Shown: positions 41,389 through 51,542 of the stretch, in pieces
Layout of the letters: every line of letters starts with the position of its first letter
Numbering within the stretch: position 1 is the first letter of the stretch
Assembly: GCA_958430865.1 (NCBI GenBank)
Contig: CAUDNR010000213.1
Span: 68,732 to 128,500, forward strand
Direction of reading: 5' to 3'
From: Entrophospora sp. SA101
Taxonomy: Eukaryota; Glomeromycota; Glomeromycetes; Entrophosporales; Entrophosporaceae
DNA length: 59,769 nucleotides
Translations under genes and position numbers: made by a program
The notes under the pieces: model-generated
What the model saw: the letters and a program-made list of their open reading frames with translations, nothing else
Told to the model about the DNA's origin: nothing
Databases searched by the model: none

Positions 41389-42521
41389 TTATTCTTGATA
41401 ACCTTTTTTTGATATATATAAATCGTTTTTTTTTAACCAAAAATAACCAAAAAATGCTATCTTATTTGATTACTAAATCGTTTTCTGTCTCAGAGGAGCA
41501 TAGCGACTCCAATGCGAAGCGTAGCGGAGCATTAGTTATCTGTTTAGTTTGCAATTAGCTTTCTATCACTGTGAACATGAACCTTTAGGTGAATGTGAAA
41601 CAGTCTGCGAAGCGTAGCAGAGCATAGTTATCATATTTGTTTACTAAAGCGTTTTCTGTTCCGGAGGAGCATAGCGACTCCGGGTGCGGAGCATAGCGGA
41701 GCATTAGTTATCTGTTTAGTTCGCAATAGATGCTAGCAAATTTAACAAAAAAAATTTCAACAGAGCCTTGATATATATTTCTATACATTAGCTTGAGCAC
41801 CGCTCTAAAGCTTTTTCACGAAGCCTTTGATAATAAGATGCAACATAATATCCTCTTTTATGAATTTTACATCGACCACAAGCAGAAGCAGTTGGTTTTC
41901 CACAATCAGTACAGGGTACACATTTTTTACACTTATAATGAAGACGACATCCCTCAGGACGTGTAGATAAAGCACCACAAATCTTACCCGAATTATGTAA
42001 ATAGTAACAAATATATTCACCGATCATATTTGATTAGGATAAATAATTAATTAAAGTAAAGATTTTATAAAGTAATATATAATACTTTTTATACACAATG
42101 GTTAAAAATACTACTTGTGATAGATGTGGTTTAAAACTATCCACTTATCAGAAATATCAACAACATTTAAATCGGAAAAATCCCTGTCGACCAAAGAATC
42201 CCCCTCAAGCTCAAACAGAAAATGCTACACCAGGGCAAAATGCACCTCAAGTAGGAAATGCTATACCGGAGCAAAATCAAGTCCCAGTACCGATCCCAGA
42301 AGGCGATCTCATATCATTTAATGAAAACCCACCTACGCACCAGCCGAGAGAGGCAAGCGCGCCGGCAGTCGACCCTGGGATAGGATCTAGTACAAAGCGA
42401 AACAAAACTATCCTGATCTATAAAAATATACCAAATGGAATCGAGTTTTATGATAAAAAAAGAAAATGGTATGGAGTTAAAGAAGATTTTCGTACATTAT
42501 CTAACAAATATTATTTTATTA
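41389..42521. repeat. Head-to-tail second copy of the mobile unit, cut by the contig end
   Basis: 1,133 bp matching 32,751-33,883 throughout, with no difference noticed, including the control region, the Cys-rich gene (41,788-42,027, minus) and the first ~141 codons of the polymerase (from 42,098). It follows the first unit without a spacer. Either a tandem array, a circular episome read past its start, or an assembly artefact would produce this. Confidence 0.9.
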
Positions 42522-42531
42522 NNNNNNNNNN
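42522..42531. other. Assembly gap (10 N)
   Basis: Ten N inside the second polymerase copy. The sequence to the right is unrelated to the polymerase, so the join is a scaffold link and not a continuous gene. Confidence 0.99.
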
Positions 42532-42851
42532 TTGTTTATTATGATTTTTTAAATTTTGCATTAGTAGACATCTAGAATTTATGACAAAAATTGCTTTTTC
42601 AATATGAAAGTACATTAATATTGATAAATATGGCTCTGTTACATTGTAAATGCATACTCTGCAAGCTCAAAACATTTTTCAGAATTAAAAAATCTCATCT
42701 GTATGGTGAGTTATAACAGTTTACGTTTCTTTAATTAATTAATAGTAATTTGAGTTTATGAAAATGATCGACAAAAAATCTCTACTATTAGGTTTTATTA
42801 TTTGGTTTCCCCTATGTTTGCGATTATATATACTTATATCTAACACCCCAA
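42532..42851. other. AT-rich contig start without a gene
   Basis: 320 bp with no coding pattern I can support. The Pif1-like coding sequence becomes readable from about 42,852. Confidence 0.4.
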
Positions 42852-43294
42852 TGTGTAATGTACCTTAATAATAATATGGTTGAAAAAGGAATTTGTAATG
42901 GAACTGTTGGTGTAATTGCAGATATAGATCATACTCAAGATTTAGTCAGAATTGTTTTTTGTATAAATGGTGGAATTATAGATTTAGAAATATCAAAATA
43001 TACTTCAAAAATTTATCTAAATGGTTCATTTGCTTCCAGACACAATTTCCCTTACAAAATGCTTTTGCCCTCACAACACACAAAACACAAAGTATAAGCC
43101 TTTCATCAGTTTCAATTACACTAGATTGTGAAATATTTTTCCCAGGTCAGGCATATGTTGCACTAAGCAGATGTACTTCTTGGGAAAACCTTCAAATTAT
43201 TTCATTTGATAAAAATGCAATTATAACAGATCAATCAATGATCCAAGAATATAATTGCCTAAAAGAAAAAATATCAATTCCTTTACCATTATAG
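42852..43294 (+). pseudogene. Pif1-like helicase 3' fragment, frameshifted
   Basis: The translation begins VMYLNNNMVEKGICNGTVG (the RNxxxxxGLxNGTxG-type block of Pif1 helicases). It changes frame near 43,045 and continues FPLQNAFALTTHKTQS (motif V region, normally FPLxLAxAxTIHKxQG) and GQAYVALSRCTSWENLQI (motif VI), ending at TAG 43,292-43,294. The ATPase core (Walker A and B) would lie in the missing contig part. The fragment sits ~255 bp inward of a dispersed terminal repeat, suggesting that it belongs to a mobile element (helicases of this type occur in Helitrons and related elements). Non-functional as read. Confidence 0.82.
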
Positions 43295-43377
43295 ACAATA
43301 TTAATAATGCAATATTAGTATATTAAAACAATTATTTATTATTTATTAAATTTTAAAATCTTGCCAAATTTTTTAAC

Positions 43378-43518
43378 TAAAAAAAAAAAATAAAATTAGA
43401 AAAAAAAATCCTGGCAACCAGCATATTTGCATACTCTAGTTCCTTTTTTAAAATATTTCTGATATATAGTACTATAATTCTTGGGCTCCATGGTAGATCT
43501 GATGCAAACGAGTTTCAT
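43378..43518 (-). pseudogene. N-terminal version of the cassette micro-ORF
   Basis: From ATG 43,518 on the minus strand the product starts MKLVCIRSTMEPKNYSTI, matching the 80-81-aa micro-proteins at 21,880 and 50,330 for 18 residues. It then diverges (KKGTRVCKYAGCQDFF) and ends at a poly-T tract. It has the same position and orientation relative to the terminal repeat as the other copies. Confidence 0.5.
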
Positions 43519-43548
43519 ATTAACTATTTTTATATAGAGGTAATTCTA

Positions 43549-43684
43549 TATATCACTTAATATTAAGAAAAAACAAATATAACAAATGGGGGGATTTTAA
43601 TACCACATTACTAAATTTTGATCCCTGAAACCTTTGGTAATACCAATGTTCACTTTGTCTGGTTTTGTTGCAGCATGCCCATAT
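43549..43684. repeat. Dispersed terminal repeat, copy 3
   Basis: Matches copy 1 (3,570-3,708) in the same orientation: CTAAATTTTGATCCCTGAAA, CTTTGGTAATACCAATGTTC and a GCAGCATGCCC end, after which the flanks of all copies differ. It marks the right edge of the helicase-bearing element. Confidence 0.8.
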
Positions 43685-44017
43685 AATAATTTATATACAA
43701 TAGTTTATATACATTAGTTAACCTTTAGTTTGCATATGTAGTGCTTTTTTTTTTACTTTCCTTTAGACATGTTAGTGTTATCCAATTCTCTGGATTCATT
43801 TGAAAAAATTTTGGTTTTTTTATTTAGATTATCATAACATTATTCTTGGTAGATCTTCATATGCACAAAACTTCCATCATAAAATAGTAATTGATTAATT
43901 TTCAACATGTTTATACTTACTAATATTTTCCTAAATCAATCTAAAATAATAATAAAACAAAAAAATTTATTAAACATAAAATAGCAACAACAATAACAAT
44001 AACAACAATATCGCCAA
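43685..44017. other. Intergenic, probably the 3' side of the RRP17-like gene
   Basis: AT-rich, with ACAACAATAACAATAAC runs just past the stop codon of the minus-strand gene. No other feature seen. Confidence 0.4.
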
Positions 44018-44929
44018 TTAATTACCATTTTTTTTCTTTATTCTTTTTCTATTTGATTTTTTGGAATGAGATGATTTTGTAAATCTTTTAATTTTAATAG
44101 GATGAACCCTTTTTTTGATTTTTTCATTATTCATTGACTTTTTCTTCTTACTTGATAATTTATTATTATCAACTTCTATAATCTTTTCAATATTTTTAGA
44201 ATATTCACTCTCTGATATTGAAGAAAAATTACAAATGTCTAAATCATTGATTATTGTAACCGTTGTCAATGTTTCAGGTGTTCTAAATTCGGATTTTTTC
44301 ATTTCTATTTCTTGTTTCACATTTTTCTCTTCTTCCACATATTCATCAACCTTGTCTTGTAAGTTTTCATCAACATTTGATGATGATGATATAATTGAAT
44401 CTATTAAGTATAAATAAATTATCTTTACAAATTTGTTTTGTTAAAAATCCATATGTATATATAAACTCAATTCCTTCCTTACACACTTTCAGTTGTTTTA
44501 TAAAACTCTGCGATTTTTTTTATTTTTGCTTCTTTTGTCTAATTATTCAATAAAATTCATTGATGAGTTTTTTTTATTTTTAAAAACATATAGAGATACA
44601 CAATATATTTATATGTCTATATATATATATATACAAACATACAGTTTTCCTAAGTTCAGATCTTTCTTTTTTTGCGAGTCTTATAGCTGTTTCTTTTGCC
44701 TTTGCCTTTCTTTCCAACTTTCTTTTATGAAAACCCGTTAAATATTCACTTAATTTTCATAAAATTTATTAAAATAAATAATAAAATAAATGTGCTGTTT
44801 TAATTTACAAAATATAACTAACCGTCTAGCATTTTCGTCAAAAACTATTTTTTCAACTTGTTGTTTTTTTCTTTCTCTTTTTTTAGCATATATTTGATTT
44901 CCCGAAGTTAATATTGTTAAATTATCCAT
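44018..44929 (-). CDS. RRP17/NOL12 (Nop25) family ribosome-biogenesis protein, four exons
   Basis: Exons (minus): 44,823-44,929, 44,643-44,748, 44,487-44,538 and 44,018-44,400, giving 215 aa in one frame. The second junction recreates the family signature RREYLTGFHKRKLERKAKAK. The N terminus MDNLTILTSGNQIYAKKERK-like region and VEKIVFDENARRE fit Nop25 proteins, which are nucleolar and needed for pre-rRNA processing (yeast Rrp17 is a 5'-3' exonuclease for 60S maturation). The C-terminal half is Lys/Ser-rich and nuclear-signal-like (SSKKKKSMNNEKIKKR, KSNRKRIKKKNG). The donor of exon 3 (A/GTGTGT) was chosen because it keeps the frame, so that boundary is the least certain. Confidence 0.75.
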
Positions 44930-47335
44930 CTTTTAAAAATTTTTTTTTTTTAACCAGACATAGCAACAAATTTGTGTCAATCACATTTGATTCTAGAGGT
45001 GCGCATAAATCATATGATTTCCTTTAATTTTGAATATTGAATGATTATTTGAATCCTTTGTATTATCAAGCTACAAAATAACATCATCATCAAAATTGAG
45101 AAACTAATTTTTTTTTGTTGAAAATTAATAATAGTTAGTATATAAAAGGGGTAGTATCTTAGTCATAATTTTACAAATAGTTGGAATTGATAATGATCCC
45201 TACATTCTATTGAGTCTGAAGAACAGAACAATTTAATAACAATAAATAATATGTATATTAATATTTTACATGGCTTCTATTGATTTAAGAGAAGCATAAT
45301 TACTCAGAAGTTGATGGTTTAGCATTAGATGAATATGATGGCTACAATATAATTTTAAATAATTCCAGAAAATATTTTATCACCACTAATAATGGACACC
45401 AGTGTCAAGTTATGAATCTTGTTTCAGTCTTTCTTATCAGTTTTGTGAATTATTTATTATTATTATATAAAGTTAACATTAGGTTTGTTATATAATTCAG
45501 GCAAACTGAATAAAATGAAGATTTCAAACAATCCAAATAAAAGCAATAATTGAATAATTAAGAAGAATCAATGGATCAAACGAATCATTTAGATCAAACA
45601 ATTCAAATTAAGAGTCACTCAGATAAGTGGACTAGTCCTGGGACTGTTAGTCCTGTCTTGAGACTGGATTGTCTTAAGTCCTTAGAAAAAAGTCCGGGCT
45701 TTTTTTAAACAAATCAAAATATTATATTTGTAAAAGTTATTTATTATATAGAAACAATTTGGAGTGATTATCCCTTAAACGAAATTGCGTCCAGATTTGG
45801 ACGCAATTTGCAATAAATTACAAAAAAAGGTCTTTTCCTGCAGTTTCACCACAACCATTCTTATAATATGTGTAAAACGTAAAAGTTTCCTTTTGTTTTG
45901 TTATAAAAATAAGTGCACATCTTTTATTAATATGTGCTATGTTGATCATTGTTATAAAAAACCATAAATGTTATATAACAATTATATAACGTTATATAAC
46001 ATTCACATCTCTAAATACAAGCAACCCGATTCTAGCCAAAAAAAGCTCAAATTCTATATGCAAATCAAAGTCTGACCTCATCAGATGCTCCTATGATGAT
46101 GGCCAAGCATTACGCACCTTACCTCTACATATATATTTCGGGGCCCTAGTTTACTCTACTATTTGATAAAGTTTCACTGGGAGTATAATTGAATTCTATA
46201 TCGTTTGCAAATAAAAAAATATGTAATACAGTTATCAATAATTTTAAAAAAAATAAATGATATATTAATAAAGAATTAACATCAATTTATTATAATAAAC
46301 AACAATAATAAAATAACAATGAATTACTATCTATTTATTTGTTATTTTAACAATAAAAAAAGAGAGCATTGTACCAACATGATTTTTTTTAAAATATAAA
46401 GCTCATATAACACAAATGTCAATCATTTTAAAGGTAGTGATTGGCCCGATTATAATGTCGCGGTCACCTTTCCTTTTTTTAAAGCACTTTTGAATCATAG
46501 TGCTGGTGGCGGTGACATTCAAGAGAGTTTTTCCGTCCTACCAAAAGATGTTGATCATTTTGATGATTCACAACTAACATTTTCAATGGAATACACTTTA
46601 TATAATATTAATTTCATACTTCCCAAAAAATTATAAAAACAAAATCTCATTGAACTTGAATTTGATTTGAATTTCAATGTTCGGCTCATTTTTCATTTTT
46701 CAATTTTCAATTTTCATTTGTCATTTATAATTAATAATCATTATTATTAATCATTAATCGTCAGAATATATATATACAACGCTTTTATTTTCGTGAAATC
46801 CTTTTTTGTAGGATTTTATTCACTCAAAAAATATGACAATAATCGCTTAAAGTATACATTTCCGTTGCACCAATTTAAATGCCGCTATATCTCATTGTTA
46901 AATTAAATTAAAAAATTATTGTTAATATTAATTAATTGATTGATTAATCAGGCATGTAATTTAAAGTGATCAGCGTCCTATATATTCAAAAGGATTTAAT
47001 TTAATCGGATTCGCCATACAAGATATCTTGATTTTGAATATTACTGCAATAAAATCTTAGAATGTCATCGATCGTACTACATTCTGATTGACGAAGCCCC
47101 AAATGGTAATTTCGATCATTCAGAAAAAATCACGTCTGTAATATCAAAATAGGTTAACAATAGAGCTGAATAGGATCGGCTCCAAAACTTCGGCTAGCCA
47201 TTAGATGTGTATAATATAATCAATTATATGTATTGTGCATGAATTTGAAATCTGCGCGAAATTCAAATCAGCTAATCAGAATTTTGTATCCAAACGCTTC
47301 ACCCCAAAATTTCAAATTTCAAATTTGATTTCGGG
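44930..47335. other. Long AT-rich intergenic region
   Basis: No gene supported. It contains a perfect 12-bp hairpin at 45,782-45,809 (listed separately), TTCTATTG/ATTCAAATTAAG-type repeat ends at about 45,272-45,610, and a GC-rich patch near 46,440-46,480. The 60-codon frame that starts at the hairpin is not protein-like beyond chance. Confidence 0.4.
45782..45809. repeat. Perfect 12-bp inverted repeat with 4-base loop
   Basis: AAATTGCGTCCA, loop GATT, then TGGACGCAATTT. The stem is perfect and more GC-rich than the surroundings. It could be the fused ends of an excised or minimal transposon, or a transcribed hairpin. Confidence 0.85.
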
Positions 47336-47416
47336 CCGTGTAAAGAGGGTTAAAATCCTAATTTGGTAATAATCGTCTTTAGTCATGCTCATTTAGGTTA
47401 CGCGGCTAGCCTGATT
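47336..47416. mobile_element. Older copy of the CAGGGCTGGC MITE
   Basis: The sequence GGGCCGTGTAAAGAGGGTTA ... GGTTACGCGGCTAGCCTG is a diverged, inverted relative of the MITE at 47,437-47,523. The two together form a long imperfect foldback. Its target duplication is no longer clear. Confidence 0.55.
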
Positions 47417-47436
47417 TTCACGGACAACATATGAAA

Positions 47437-47523
47437 CAGGGCTGGCCGCGTAACCTAAGTCAAGCTTAGTCAAGACAATTATTATCAAATTAAAACTCTA
47501 ACCCTTTTACGCAGCCAGCCCTG
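47437..47523. mobile_element. 87-bp hAT-type MITE with exact 8-bp target duplication
   Basis: The ends CAGGGCTGGCCGCGTAA and TTACGCAGCCAGCCCTG are inverted repeats with one mismatch in 17. ATATGAAA is duplicated exactly on both sides (47,429-47,436 and 47,524-47,531). The 8-bp duplication and CAGGG start are typical of hAT elements. It is very short and wholly non-coding, ending 178 bp upstream of the secreted-protein gene start. Confidence 0.9.
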
Positions 47524-47700
47524 ATATGAAAGCAAATTTATTCGTATTTGCCGATTTCGGGGCATTTTATCATTCATTTAAATCATTCTCGGATGTTGCA
47601 AATATTAAATGAAAAAATGTAAATTTTCTTTATATAAACATAAAACTGCTACATGTCGTGATAAGAAAATTTTAATAAAACTCATAAAACCTAATACACC

Positions 47701-48218
47701 ATGAATCGTCTACTTATCTTGTCTTTCGTTCTCTTAACCTTTTTCTTCGTTAACACATTTTCCAGTGAGGAAGTAGTGCCCTATAAACTAATTTATTCTC
47801 GTCCGCTCATACTCAAAAGAGTCGGAGACAATAAAGTGATTGTAGAAGTTGGATGGGATGGAATAAATGAAAGAGAGGATGGTAAGATTTTTTTTATTTT
47901 TTTATATCTTACATAAATGATTTTTCTGAAGATTTTCTAAAAAAAAAAATATAGAACCAGTTCGGACCAGATTTAAGTGTTTTTCTAATGCTGTGACTGT
48001 TAAAGGTTCTCACGTGAAGGTAAATTATTCGTCCTTTATAAACTTCAAAATAAACTGTTTATCTTCTTTATTAAAAAATTTTCTTCTAGCATGGTGTATT
48101 CGGTGATCATAAAGCCCAATTCGAATTAAACATTCACAAAAAGAATGTCAATGTGAAATGTCGATATGGAGTAATAGATATTGTCCGTTTCTTGGAAACC
48201 TTTTCTTTTCAAACTTAA
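47701..48218 (+). CDS. Small secreted protein, 124 aa, three exons
   Basis: Exons 47,701-47,881, 47,955-48,019 and 48,090-48,218, with GTAAG/GTAAA donors and TATAG/TCTAG acceptors. Residues 1-21 (MNRLLILSFVLLTFFFVNTF) are a clear signal peptide with likely cleavage near FSSEE. The mature ~100-residue chain is rich in beta-forming residues (KVIVEVGWDG, AQFELNIHKKNVNVKCRYG) and has two cysteines (KCFS and KCRY) that could form one disulfide. No family recognised. A small secreted beta-rich protein in a symbiotic fungus is a candidate effector or extracellular protein; this is inference only. The spliced frame and signal peptide make the gene model convincing. Confidence 0.7.
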
Positions 48219-49255
48219 TTCATATTTTTTAATGATTCGTCACTGGTTTGGCGATGTTAAAACTTGCAGAATTAATGTTATTTATACCACTTATTTTCTA
48301 TCAAAATAATCACTAAATTCCTAATATCAATTTTAACATTAAAAAGAAAATATATTATCATATTAACATTGCATTATTGTCGAGAGCTGCTATTGCGCTT
48401 TTTAATCGCTATAAATTGTCTCATCAGACCAGCTTATCTAAATATGCTGATGAATTATATAATACTTACCCAAACATTACTATCTATAACGCAGTAAGTA
48501 GGCTGTTATGCTTGTGATTATTGCTTGCGGTTATTGTTTGGCATTCTAATTTGTTGGCAAATAAGTATATATGCAGTTCTATATGATTCAGTTGTAAATT
48601 TACTAATAACAATTACTGGAGACAGATTTTTTTCATTTTTGGCAGACATTTATAGCCAACGAGGATATGTTTGTGGATATTTTTATCTCTTTATGTTTAC
48701 TGTCACTAGTGTCACTAGTTTAAAATCAAATTTTGAGTTAATTATATTATTTAGTCAAAAAAATTAATAATAAATTAGAAGGTTATAGAAATTCCGCAAA
48801 GCAAGACACTCTGTGGTCACCAAGTAGGTAACTATTTATCTCATCCTCAAATTTGAATGCAATGTATAAAGCCAAAATACAGATTACACCAAATAAACAA
48901 CAATTCGGCACTTTGTGCCTCGTCCTCAAATTCTAAATGACCTCAAATATGGAAGCAAATGCAAAATCTTCCAGCCTTAAAGTACGAACCAAGTTGACTC
49001 AAATGTGAAAACATACACAAACCAAGTTCGCTTTGGATGTAAAAGCAAAACACGAAACCTTCCAGCCTTGAGTATGGAGACAAACACAAACCAATTGTGC
49101 TTCAAGTGTGGAAGTCAATCATAACTCAAAGCAAGCCTCAAATATGAAAGCAAATGTAAACTAATTATGTCTGAAATATATTGTGAATGTGAAGTTATTG
49201 TATCATGTGATGACTCGTGATGGAATGGTTGCAATCTGATGCTCAAATGGGGTGT
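48219..49255. other. Intergenic with degenerate repeats
   Basis: A coding-like stretch at about 48,375-48,491 (LFNRYKLSHQTSLSKYADEL, then YNTYPNITIYN) ends at GTAAGT and may be an orphan exon. From about 48,840 to 49,160 runs a degenerate tandem repeat of roughly 60 bp built on CTCAAATATGGAAGCAAATG, AACCTTCCAGCCTTGAG and ACACAAACCAA. No intact gene. Confidence 0.4.
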
Positions 49256-49492
49256 GGACAATAGAAACGGACCATGTTGTGAAAAAAAGCAATTTTGAGT
49301 TAGTATCACTATTATATGTAATTCCTCATGTAGAACATTTTTAGCTTAGAAACAATACCCACTTCGCTTAATAAAACTTTAAGATACCCTCCATTAAAGT
49401 TTTAAAAACAATAGTAAATTACTTGAAATGCAGATCTTTTTTTAAATTTTCTCAAAACATCATTTTCACAACATGGTCCGTTTCTATTGTCC
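49256..49492. repeat. Foldback: perfect 27-bp inverted repeat arms
   Basis: Arms at 49,256-49,282 (GGACAATAGAAACGGACCAT and on) and 49,466-49,492 are exact reverse complements, with weaker pairing beyond. The 183-bp spacer is AT-rich. This is likely a MITE-like or foldback element, possibly related to the GGAAGCAAA-type repeat that flanks both arms. Confidence 0.85.
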
Positions 49493-49659
49493 AGACCCCA
49501 AATGTGGAAGCAAACATGGACTCTTCCACCAACGGGATGGTTATAATCCCACTACTCATAATAATTTATTTGCATACAATATATTTTAGAGATATGTACC
49601 ATCCAATCTCAATGTTTTATTTGGATGTATGTTCGCACACACATTAAAATCATAAATTT

Positions 49660-50180
49660 TGTGCAAAAGCAAGAAAAAAATAAGGAAACAACTGCACAAG
49701 AATGTGAAGATTTTGATCCAAATTGGTTACAAATTTACTCTTGGCTTGATCAAAGTGAAGATAGTAATGGGAAGATGGCAATGTTTGTTAGCTGGTGTAA
49801 AAATTCAAAAAAAATATTTTTACAATGGGCACTAAGGTTTCTGGCCGAAACTCTCTTTATTAGTAGCCGAAATTGCCAAAACACTTTGGGCAAAAATTAT
49901 TTTTTTATAAGCCCAAACTATTTTTTGTTATTAGTCGAAATTGGGAGAAATTACTTTAAAGTTGTTTAAGTTAAAATAAGTTGATTGGTATAGCCTTTTA
50001 ATGTTTATGTTTATAAAAAATGCTGAAAAGCCCAAATTGGCCAAACTAGTTTGGACTTTGAGAAAACAGTTTGGACTGGGAACCTTAATGGGCACACAAT
50101 CATACCAAAAGCAAACATTTGAACAGCATATAGATATTGATGATCATAAAATTGCTACAGTAGCTTATTATATGGGGCAT
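49660..50180 (+). pseudogene. Zinc-finger (hAT-associated type) gene fragment
   Basis: The left part encodes CEDFDPNWLQIYSWLDQS and MAMFVSWCKNSKK, and the right part MGTQSYQKQTFEQHIDIDDH. Together they make a C-x2-C...H-x5-H finger like the TTF/ZMYM-type fingers of hAT-related proteins (pattern: W-x-x-x-Y-x-W-L ... CxxC ... HxxxxxH). A 255-bp MITE splits it and one base of frame is lost in an A tract. It is truncated at ~50,180 by the dispersed terminal repeat. Confidence 0.65.
49833..50087. mobile_element. 255-bp hAT-type MITE inside the zinc-finger fragment
   Basis: The ends TAAGGTTTC and GGGAACCTTA are inverted, flanked by an exact 8-bp duplication ATGGGCAC (49,825-49,832 and 50,088-50,095). 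Removing it reunites the zinc-finger coding blocks. The interior carries repeated GGCCGAAA/CCCAAA motifs. Confidence 0.85.
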
Positions 50181-50300
50181 GCTGCAACAATAACAGACAA
50201 AGTGAACATTGGTATTACCAAGGATTTCAGGGATCAAAATTTAGTCATCACAAATGTAACATGGTTAACAATTTTATAATGTCCCATTTGCAGGTGATAT
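50175..50300. repeat. Dispersed terminal repeat, copy 4
   Basis: GGGGCATGCTGCAACA, ACAGACAAAGTGAACATTGG and AGGGATCAAAATTTAGTCAT, then GTCCCATTTGCAGGTGATAT. Same orientation and same distance to the micro-ORF as copy 2. It interrupts the zinc-finger fragment. Confidence 0.8.
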
Positions 50301-50329
50301 ATAGAACTACACCTATATAAAATAATAAT

Positions 50330-50575
50330 ATGAAACTTATTTATATCAGATCTACTATGGAACCTAAGAATTATAGTACTATCAAAAGTATTTTGAAGAA
50401 AGAACAAGGTGAAAAAATTGCTCCTTATATTTTCAAAATAAATGATACTCAAACACTTGAAGCTTATCTAAGGAAAGAAAAGATTACTTATGAAATTTAT
50501 CAAGAAGAAAGAAAAATAATAAATGTTAAGAAAAGAAAGCAAAATGAAAGTGCATTATTATCTAATAAAAAGTAG
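50330..50575 (+). CDS. Conserved 81-aa basic micro-protein of the cassette (copy B)
   Basis: Counterpart of 21,880-22,122, starting MKLIYIRSTMEPKNYSTI. Differences from copy A include third-position changes, several conservative replacements (R to K), and one extra codon near the EERK segment. So the frame has been kept while the DNA diverged, in contrast to the pseudogenes around it. Followed within 100 bp by the convergent gene C remnant. Function unknown. Confidence 0.55.
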   Translation: MKLIYIRSTMEPKNYSTIKSILKKEQGEKIAPYIFKINDTQTLEAYLRKEKITYEIYQEERKIINVKKRKQNESALLSNKK

Positions 50576-50679
50576 AAACATTTGGAAGAAAAATAATCTT
50601 GTTACAATATTGATTTATTTTTTCCTTTTAATTCTTTTAACAACATAATTCATAGCAATTAAAAAGTTATTTGGGCTAT

Positions 50680-51008
50680 TCATAATCAAATAGGATTGTT
50701 TTTATATTTATCAGCAACTTTGGCAAAATCTTCATATTTAATTCAGAGACAGTAATTTTAACATGATAGATACTAGATCCAGTAGTGCTATAGTTACATT
50801 CGTAATCAGAAAGAATGTAAATCTTATTTTTATCAGTAATAATGTAGCTGTCTTTTCATTATGTTGGATATCATAATAAGATATCAAAAGCCAGAATATT
50901 TTCTTTAACTTTATCTAAAAGACAGTTGGAATGAATTTCATTTATATTAGAGGAAAATACTTCCTTGATATTCTTTAAATTACTTTCTTTATTTTCAATC
51001 AAGGTCAT
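50680..51008 (-). pseudogene. Cassette gene C: membrane-anchored protein remnant (copy B)
   Basis: Begins at ATG 51,008 overlapping the gene B stop (ATGA) with MTLIENKESNLKNIKEVFSS, more open than copy A because an A restores the frame. The middle shows the same frame conflict as copy A (SYYDIQHNEK in one frame, SYIITDKNKIYILSDY in the other). The membrane segment is largely lost after two in-frame TGA codons and a stop. Decayed. Confidence 0.5.
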
Positions 51009-51541
51009 TTCTTAGTTTCTTTAATTTCAACTTGTGCAGTTTGTTGAGTTTCCTGCTTTCTTAATTGCTCAACCTCACTTTCAAGTCTTTGAATCTTATC
51101 CAATAATTCTTTCTTTTGATTACTATGACAATCCTTCGAAACTTCTAAGGCTTCCAAATGAGAACTGATTTCTTCCTTAGCACTAGTTAGTTGTTGTTTC
51201 AAGTCTTTATTTTGTTGTTCTAATCTACCCACATAACTTTGAGCCATTATTTCCATTATTGTGTGAGTTTTAACTGGCTCATCTTTCCTTAAATCACAAA
51301 GAAATTCTATTCTGTTTCTCATAATTCAACCACAATCACTACAATGTGGTAGAGTATCATCATCAAGAGCTTTTTTACACTCTACACAAATATAAGCAAT
51401 GTCATTGTAATCATTATTGCTTCCATTGTAAGATATTATTTTGTAAGTAGCAGTCAAACTTTTTTCTCTTTCAAAAGGGCAGAAATTACAATGCCATTTA
51501 TCTCCTCTCCTTAACTCATTAGCTTGATATTCTAATTTCAT
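51005..51541 (-). CDS. Cassette gene B: zinc-ribbon plus coiled-coil protein with one TGA (copy B)
   Basis: Same architecture as 22,578-23,114. The only interruption is TGA at 51,326-51,328, right after SDCG, where copy A has CAA. Both codons are one C-to-T or G-to-A step from CGA, so an ancestral arginine is the simplest explanation; Trp by code reassignment is the alternative. The cysteine pairs HCNFC, ICVEC and CSDC are all kept here (copy A has lost one Cys, HYSDC). The upstream gene A stop is one base from this start codon. Confidence 0.5.
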
Positions 51542-51542
51542 A

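Noticed and set aside
32751..42521. Long terminal repeats of an LTR retrotransposon
   Set aside because: The 1.13-kb direct repeat includes protein-coding sequence (the Cys-rich gene and the polymerase start) and is cut only by the contig end. There is no reverse transcriptase, primer-binding site or polypurine tract.
45785..45967. 60-codon frame starting at the hairpin
   Set aside because: No protein-like features, and it begins inside the inverted repeat.
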